Of a DNA stretch of 64,000 nt, positions 61,236 through 64,000 are shown piece by piece. The DNA comes from Cadophora sp. MPI-SDFR-AT-0126. Its lineage: Eukaryota > Ascomycota > Leotiomycetes > Helotiales > Ploettnerulaceae. The translations under genes and the position numbers were made by a program. The stretch lies in NCBI GenBank assembly GCA_020747065.1, contig JAGMVK010000005.1, positions 2,418,001-2,482,000 of the forward strand. The letters run 5' to 3'. The notes under the pieces were generated by a model. That model did no database searches. It was not told where the DNA came from and saw nothing but the letters and a program-made list of their open reading frames with translations. The first letter of the stretch is position 1; every line of letters starts with the position of its first letter.

Positions 61236-61672
61236 ACAATCGCAAGGTAAGGGTAGTGCTTTTGAGAATTTTGGGTAGTCGGAGTGCCCCGCGTCACTAA
61301 AACTAGTTATGAAAGAGCTTGTATCGGTCACTTCTAGAACCCTAACTTGCCTTGCAACCTCGCTTAGCCAAATAGGGGGCAGGTCCGGTTCTACTTGTCA
61401 ATATTGCCTACGTGCTTCCCCAAAGGAATTATTTCACAGCAAAACCCAAGGAAGTAAATGCACCAACTCTAGATCCAAAGCACTCACGCGGCTGGAGGTA
61501 ATGGATATAGATTGTCGTCAGACCGATAATATCTCAACAACAACGACATCAACATATATCCCAAAGGAAAGACAGCAGAACAAATTTGTGTCGGTGACAA
61601 GGCGCAGGTGCACATACATGGTGTATTCAAATAAAAGCCAAAACACAATTCCTTTTAACACACGAACAATCC
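61236..61672. other. Intergenic, 0.4 kb
   Basis: The gap between the HET relic and the 3' end of the LysM gene. It holds one 161-codon frame that mostly overlaps the LysM gene in antisense, and no independent feature. Confidence 0.5.
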
Positions 61673-63325
61673 TCACATCCCCGCCCACGTATGCCCCATC
61701 AACCGATTCGCCAAATCCCTCACATACCCCGCCGTTGCCCCCAACGGATTATTCAATTGACTTCTATCCACACTCCCACTATTATACTTCCTAGCAGCCT
61801 CATAATAATTACCAAACTCATCAAACGCCTGCCTCAATCCCGGACCATTCGCCGTGCCCATCGCCCCATCCCTAATCATCTGCAGAATACTCCCCGCAGG
61901 ATCGGCCGCGTTGAACGACGCCCCGTTGTAGGCCTGCATAATGCCCGTATTGATGACACCGTTGAAGGTGTTGCCGACGCGGACGTTACCGCCAGATTCT
62001 TGCATTATGATGCAGAGGATTACGCGGGCGTCGAGACGGGATTCGGCTGCGACGAGGGGGATGGAGGAGCCGATGAGGGAGATTTCCGAAGGGCTGTCTG
62101 AGAAACTCATTAACGAGGAGTTTTTGGCCCAGAGAGAGGCGTAGGATGCCCATTGTGAGGGAGGTGGGTAGGCGGATGCTGGACCGCTGTAGTCGACATA
62201 ACCTCCTGTGCTGGAAGGAACAGTACCACCACCACCTGCTCCTCCTCCTGTGTTGCCAGATCCGGCTCCGGCTCCAGAAGGAAGATTAATAGTCTGGCCG
62301 ACTTGCAGAGAAGTTGGTCTGACGTTTGGGTTTGCAGCTTCAATTGCGGCTACGCTGATATTGAACTTCGCCGCGATCGTTGTGAACGTATCTCCAGCTT
62401 GGATAACATATGTACCTGCTGTAGGAGCAGTTGGTGATGGCGTTGGAGTAACTGGTCCAGGATTAGGCTGAGTCGTCGACGGGATGTTGATTTGGCTACC
62501 AACTTGAAGTGCATTTGGATTCACTCCTGGATTGGCAGCTTGTATCGCAGCAACAGTCGTTCCAAATCTTGCTGCGATACTGCCGTAAGTGTCTCCAGAT
62601 TGGATCGTGTATTTACCTCCTGGTGCTGGAGAACCTTGAGGAGGAACTGGGGAAGGTGCCGTAGTCGAGGGAATTGAAATTTGAGCCCCGATCTGCAGAG
62701 CACTGGGATTGACACCAGGGTTCGCAGCTTCAAGTGCAGTCACAGTTGTACCTAGCCTCGCTGCAATGATCGTGAAGGTATCCCCTGCTTGAATGGTGTA
62801 TTTTCCTGAGGGCGCTGGCTGGGGTGAAGGTGCCGGCTGAGGTGGTGCAGGCTGAGTTTGCGTGCTTGTAGCAGGCACAACAATCTGCGCTCCAATCTGA
62901 AGATTATTCGGATTGATACCAGGATTCGCAGCTTGCAAAGCCGCAACCGTAGATCCAACTTTGGCTGCGATCGAACTTAATGTATCTCCCGCCTGAATTG
63001 TGTATCGAGACCCGGACTGCGGAAGTTGGATGACCTGCCCAACTTGGAGGTTGTTTGGGTTGATTCCCGGGTTCGCTTCTTGAAGTGCAGCAACATTCGT
63101 TCCTGATTTAGATGCTATTGTCGCCAATGTATCTCCTGCTTTGATGGTGTATGTGGATACATTGACAGCCTTGGCTTGCAACTGTTGAGGGGTAGATGTG
63201 ATGGCTCTTGAGAAAAGTCGCCGGATTGTCGATACTGAGCGCTTCATATTCCCAAATTTACAGCACTGAACTGCAACAAATTGAAAATGCTCGAATGCAC
63301 GAACTTGCAGTACATATGTATCCAA
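61673..63325 (-). CDS. Five-LysM protein with lytic-transglycosylase-like (GH23-fold) domain, 550 aa
   Basis: LysM modules bind chitin or peptidoglycan N-acetylglucosamine; the C-terminal domain resembles soluble lytic transglycosylase/lysozyme. Five LysM units lie at about residues 59-102, 108-151, 176-219, 239-282 and 306-349, each with (Y)xIxxGDTxxxIA and an ANPGxNPxxLQxGxxIxxP end. Pro/Ser/Thr/Gly linkers separate them. Residues 388-550 carry the motif MQESGGNVRV with candidate catalytic Glu443, then NTGIMQ (459-464) and RKYNSG (512-517). These match the Glu-Ser, GxMQ and YNxG motifs of the GH23 fold in order. The frame is intronless. The N-terminus (alternative Met27 at 63247) is not a clear signal peptide, although such a protein should be secreted; a 5' exon may be missing. 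Its gene shares no strand with the HET relic. Confidence 0.85.
   Translation of the reverse strand: MDTYVLQVRAFEHFQFVAVQCCKFGNMKRSVSTIRRLFSRAITSTPQQLQAKAVNVSTYTIKAGDTLATIASKSGTNVAALQEANPGINPNNLQVGQVIQLPQSGSRYTIQAGDTLSSIAAKVGSTVAALQAANPGINPNNLQIGAQIVVPATSTQTQPAPPQPAPSPQPAPSGKYTIQAGDTFTIIAARLGTTVTALEAANPGVNPSALQIGAQISIPSTTAPSPVPPQGSPAPGGKYTIQSGDTYGSIAARFGTTVAAIQAANPGVNPNALQVGSQINIPSTTQPNPGPVTPTPSPTAPTAGTYVIQAGDTFTTIAAKFNISVAAIEAANPNVRPTSLQVGQTINLPSGAGAGSGNTGGGAGGGGTVPSSTGGYVDYSGPASAYPPPSQWASYASLWAKNSSLMSFSDSPSEISLIGSSIPLVAAESRLDARVILCIIMQESGGNVRVGNTFNGVINTGIMQAYNGASFNAADPAGSILQMIRDGAMGTANGPGLRQAFDEFGNYYEAARKYNSGSVDRSQLNNPLGATAGYVRDLANRLMGHTWAGM
62279..63151 (-). repeat. Five tandem LysM coding repeats
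   Basis: Units lie at about 63020-63151, 62873-63004, 62669-62800, 62480-62611 and 62279-62410, each about 132 bases. The first two are separated by only five codons and the others by Pro-rich linkers. Repeated ANPG(I/V)NP segments suggest duplication within the gene. The last unit is the most diverged. Confidence 0.8.
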
Positions 63326-63680
63326 GAATTAAGTTTGAAGCTACAATTGACGTGCCACGTATGAGCTTGAAAATGGCATAGACACGCCAGATTCCTTGGC
63401 AGGCACCTGCACTTCAGGATTAGCTCAGGAACCATCCAATCTGGAGAAGCAATATATGTTTCACATCAGCCTTACACTAGCTTGAACTGCAAGCCACAGA
63501 ATTAGGCCACTCAAGAAACAATTTGCAGTGCATCATTAGTACTGAACACATTGAAGAAAGGAAGCGGTGAAGAACATTTTAGCTTCGCTGTCATGGGCTA
63601 GTGAACAAAAAGAATACAGCAAAGCGCAATGCCGAGGGTAATGAATGACCGAACTCTGCCAAAGCCTCCCCGGCGGGAAC
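63326..63680. other. Intergenic, 0.35 kb
   Basis: The upstream region of the LysM gene and the 3' flank of the edge gene, both transcribed leftward. A first exon with a signal peptide for the LysM protein could lie here, but I could not identify one. Confidence 0.4.
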
Positions 63681-64000
63681 CTACTCCGCCGATGCCATGT
63701 CACCGTGGGCTATGCTCTTTAGATGCCGCAAAAATGGAGCATACTGCGGAAACATGTCCCCCCAATGTTCTTGCAGCTCTTTGGCCGTAAAACGACGCTC
63801 GATATAGTACCACGAGTTCTTGTCCTTTGCCAGGGCTATGCAATCCATCCAGCCTTGCCTTTTTCGCAACCATGGAGCCCAGTATCTTTCTTGTTTCTTC
63901 AATTGTCTCAGAAAATTCTTGAAATGCTCGAGAAGACCACTACCATTGTCTTGGCAATTTCCAAGTGCGTCACCGTCTTCCTGCGCCCATAACCGAAAGG
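63681..64000 (-). CDS. 3' end of an unrecognised gene, start outside the window
   Basis: The frame is open from the right edge to a TAA/TAG-type stop at 63681, about 106 codons. It reads FRLWAQEDGDALGNCQDNGS near the edge, then EHFKNFLRQLKKQERYWAPW, GWMDCIALAKDKNSWYYIER and EHWGDMFPQYAPFLRHLKSI. The composition is that of a helical, Trp-rich soluble domain. No ATG lies within the window part, so the start is beyond 64000. I cannot name the family. Confidence 0.55.
   Translation of the reverse strand, partial: FRLWAQEDGDALGNCQDNGSGLLEHFKNFLRQLKKQERYWAPWLRKRQGWMDCIALAKDKNSWYYIERRFTAKELQEHWGDMFPQYAPFLRHLKSIAHGDMASAE

Noticed and set aside
61691..62101. 136-codon plus-strand frame over the LysM gene
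   Set aside because: It is antisense to the transglycosylase-like domain, whose motifs are on the minus strand.

Overview
The window is nuclear DNA of a filamentous ascomycete (Pezizomycotina). Its genes are broken by short introns of about 40-170 bp with GTAAGT/GTATGT-type donors and CTAAC-like branch sites. It carries families typical of these fungi: HET-domain proteins, a Zn(II)2Cys6 regulator, an HSPA12-like Hsp70, LysM proteins, a fungal arylsulfotransferase-like protein and a HEI10-type RING protein. A Leotiomycetes-like source is my guess from general resemblance only. I see no transposase, reverse transcriptase, rRNA, intact tRNA, CRISPR array or viral gene.

Layout. 0-2 kb: a multi-exon Hsp70-like gene (minus) running off the left edge. 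2.4-4.2 kb: a coiled-coil protein of unknown function (plus). 5.9-7.8 kb: an arylsulfotransferase-like membrane protein (minus). 10.9-13.6 kb: two enoyl-CoA hydratase/isomerase paralogues head to head, both ending in the peroxisomal signal SKL. 15.7-18.4 kb: an F-box-like/leucine-rich-repeat protein (minus). 19.5-23.5 kb: a 729-residue coiled-coil protein and the meiotic RING protein HEI10 (both minus). 28.8-31.3 kb: a Zn(II)2Cys6 transcription factor (plus). 35.8-39.4 kb: the NEDD8-activating subunit ULA1 and ribose-5-phosphate isomerase RKI1, divergently transcribed, followed by a small 78-residue gene. 42.4-43.0 kb: a low-complexity protein. 49.4-51.6 kb: an intact HET-domain gene. 52.4-53.0 kb: a conserved-looking 148-residue protein. 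54.0-55.2 kb: an unrecognised nuclear-type protein. 55.9-57.4 kb: a 2-oxoglutarate/Fe(II) dioxygenase. 58.8-61.2 kb: a wrecked second HET-domain gene. 61.7-63.3 kb: a five-LysM protein with a C-terminal lytic-transglycosylase-like domain. 63.7-64 kb: the 3' end of a gene entering from the right.

How the genes relate. The clearest functional pairing is the peroxisomal crotonase pair, which shares one 527-bp promoter containing a CCTCGG core, the binding site known for FarA/FarB fatty-acid regulators. ULA1 and RKI1 share a promoter but are unrelated housekeeping genes. The right third (49-63 kb) has an accessory character: allorecognition-type HET genes, one intact and one decaying, an oxygenase, and a LysM/transglycosylase that may act on bacterial peptidoglycan.

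Long stretches hold no gene I can support: 23.5-28.8, 31.3-35.8 and 43.0-49.4 kb. Exon limits are read by eye from splice signals and reading frame. Those marked uncertain should be checked against RNA reads.
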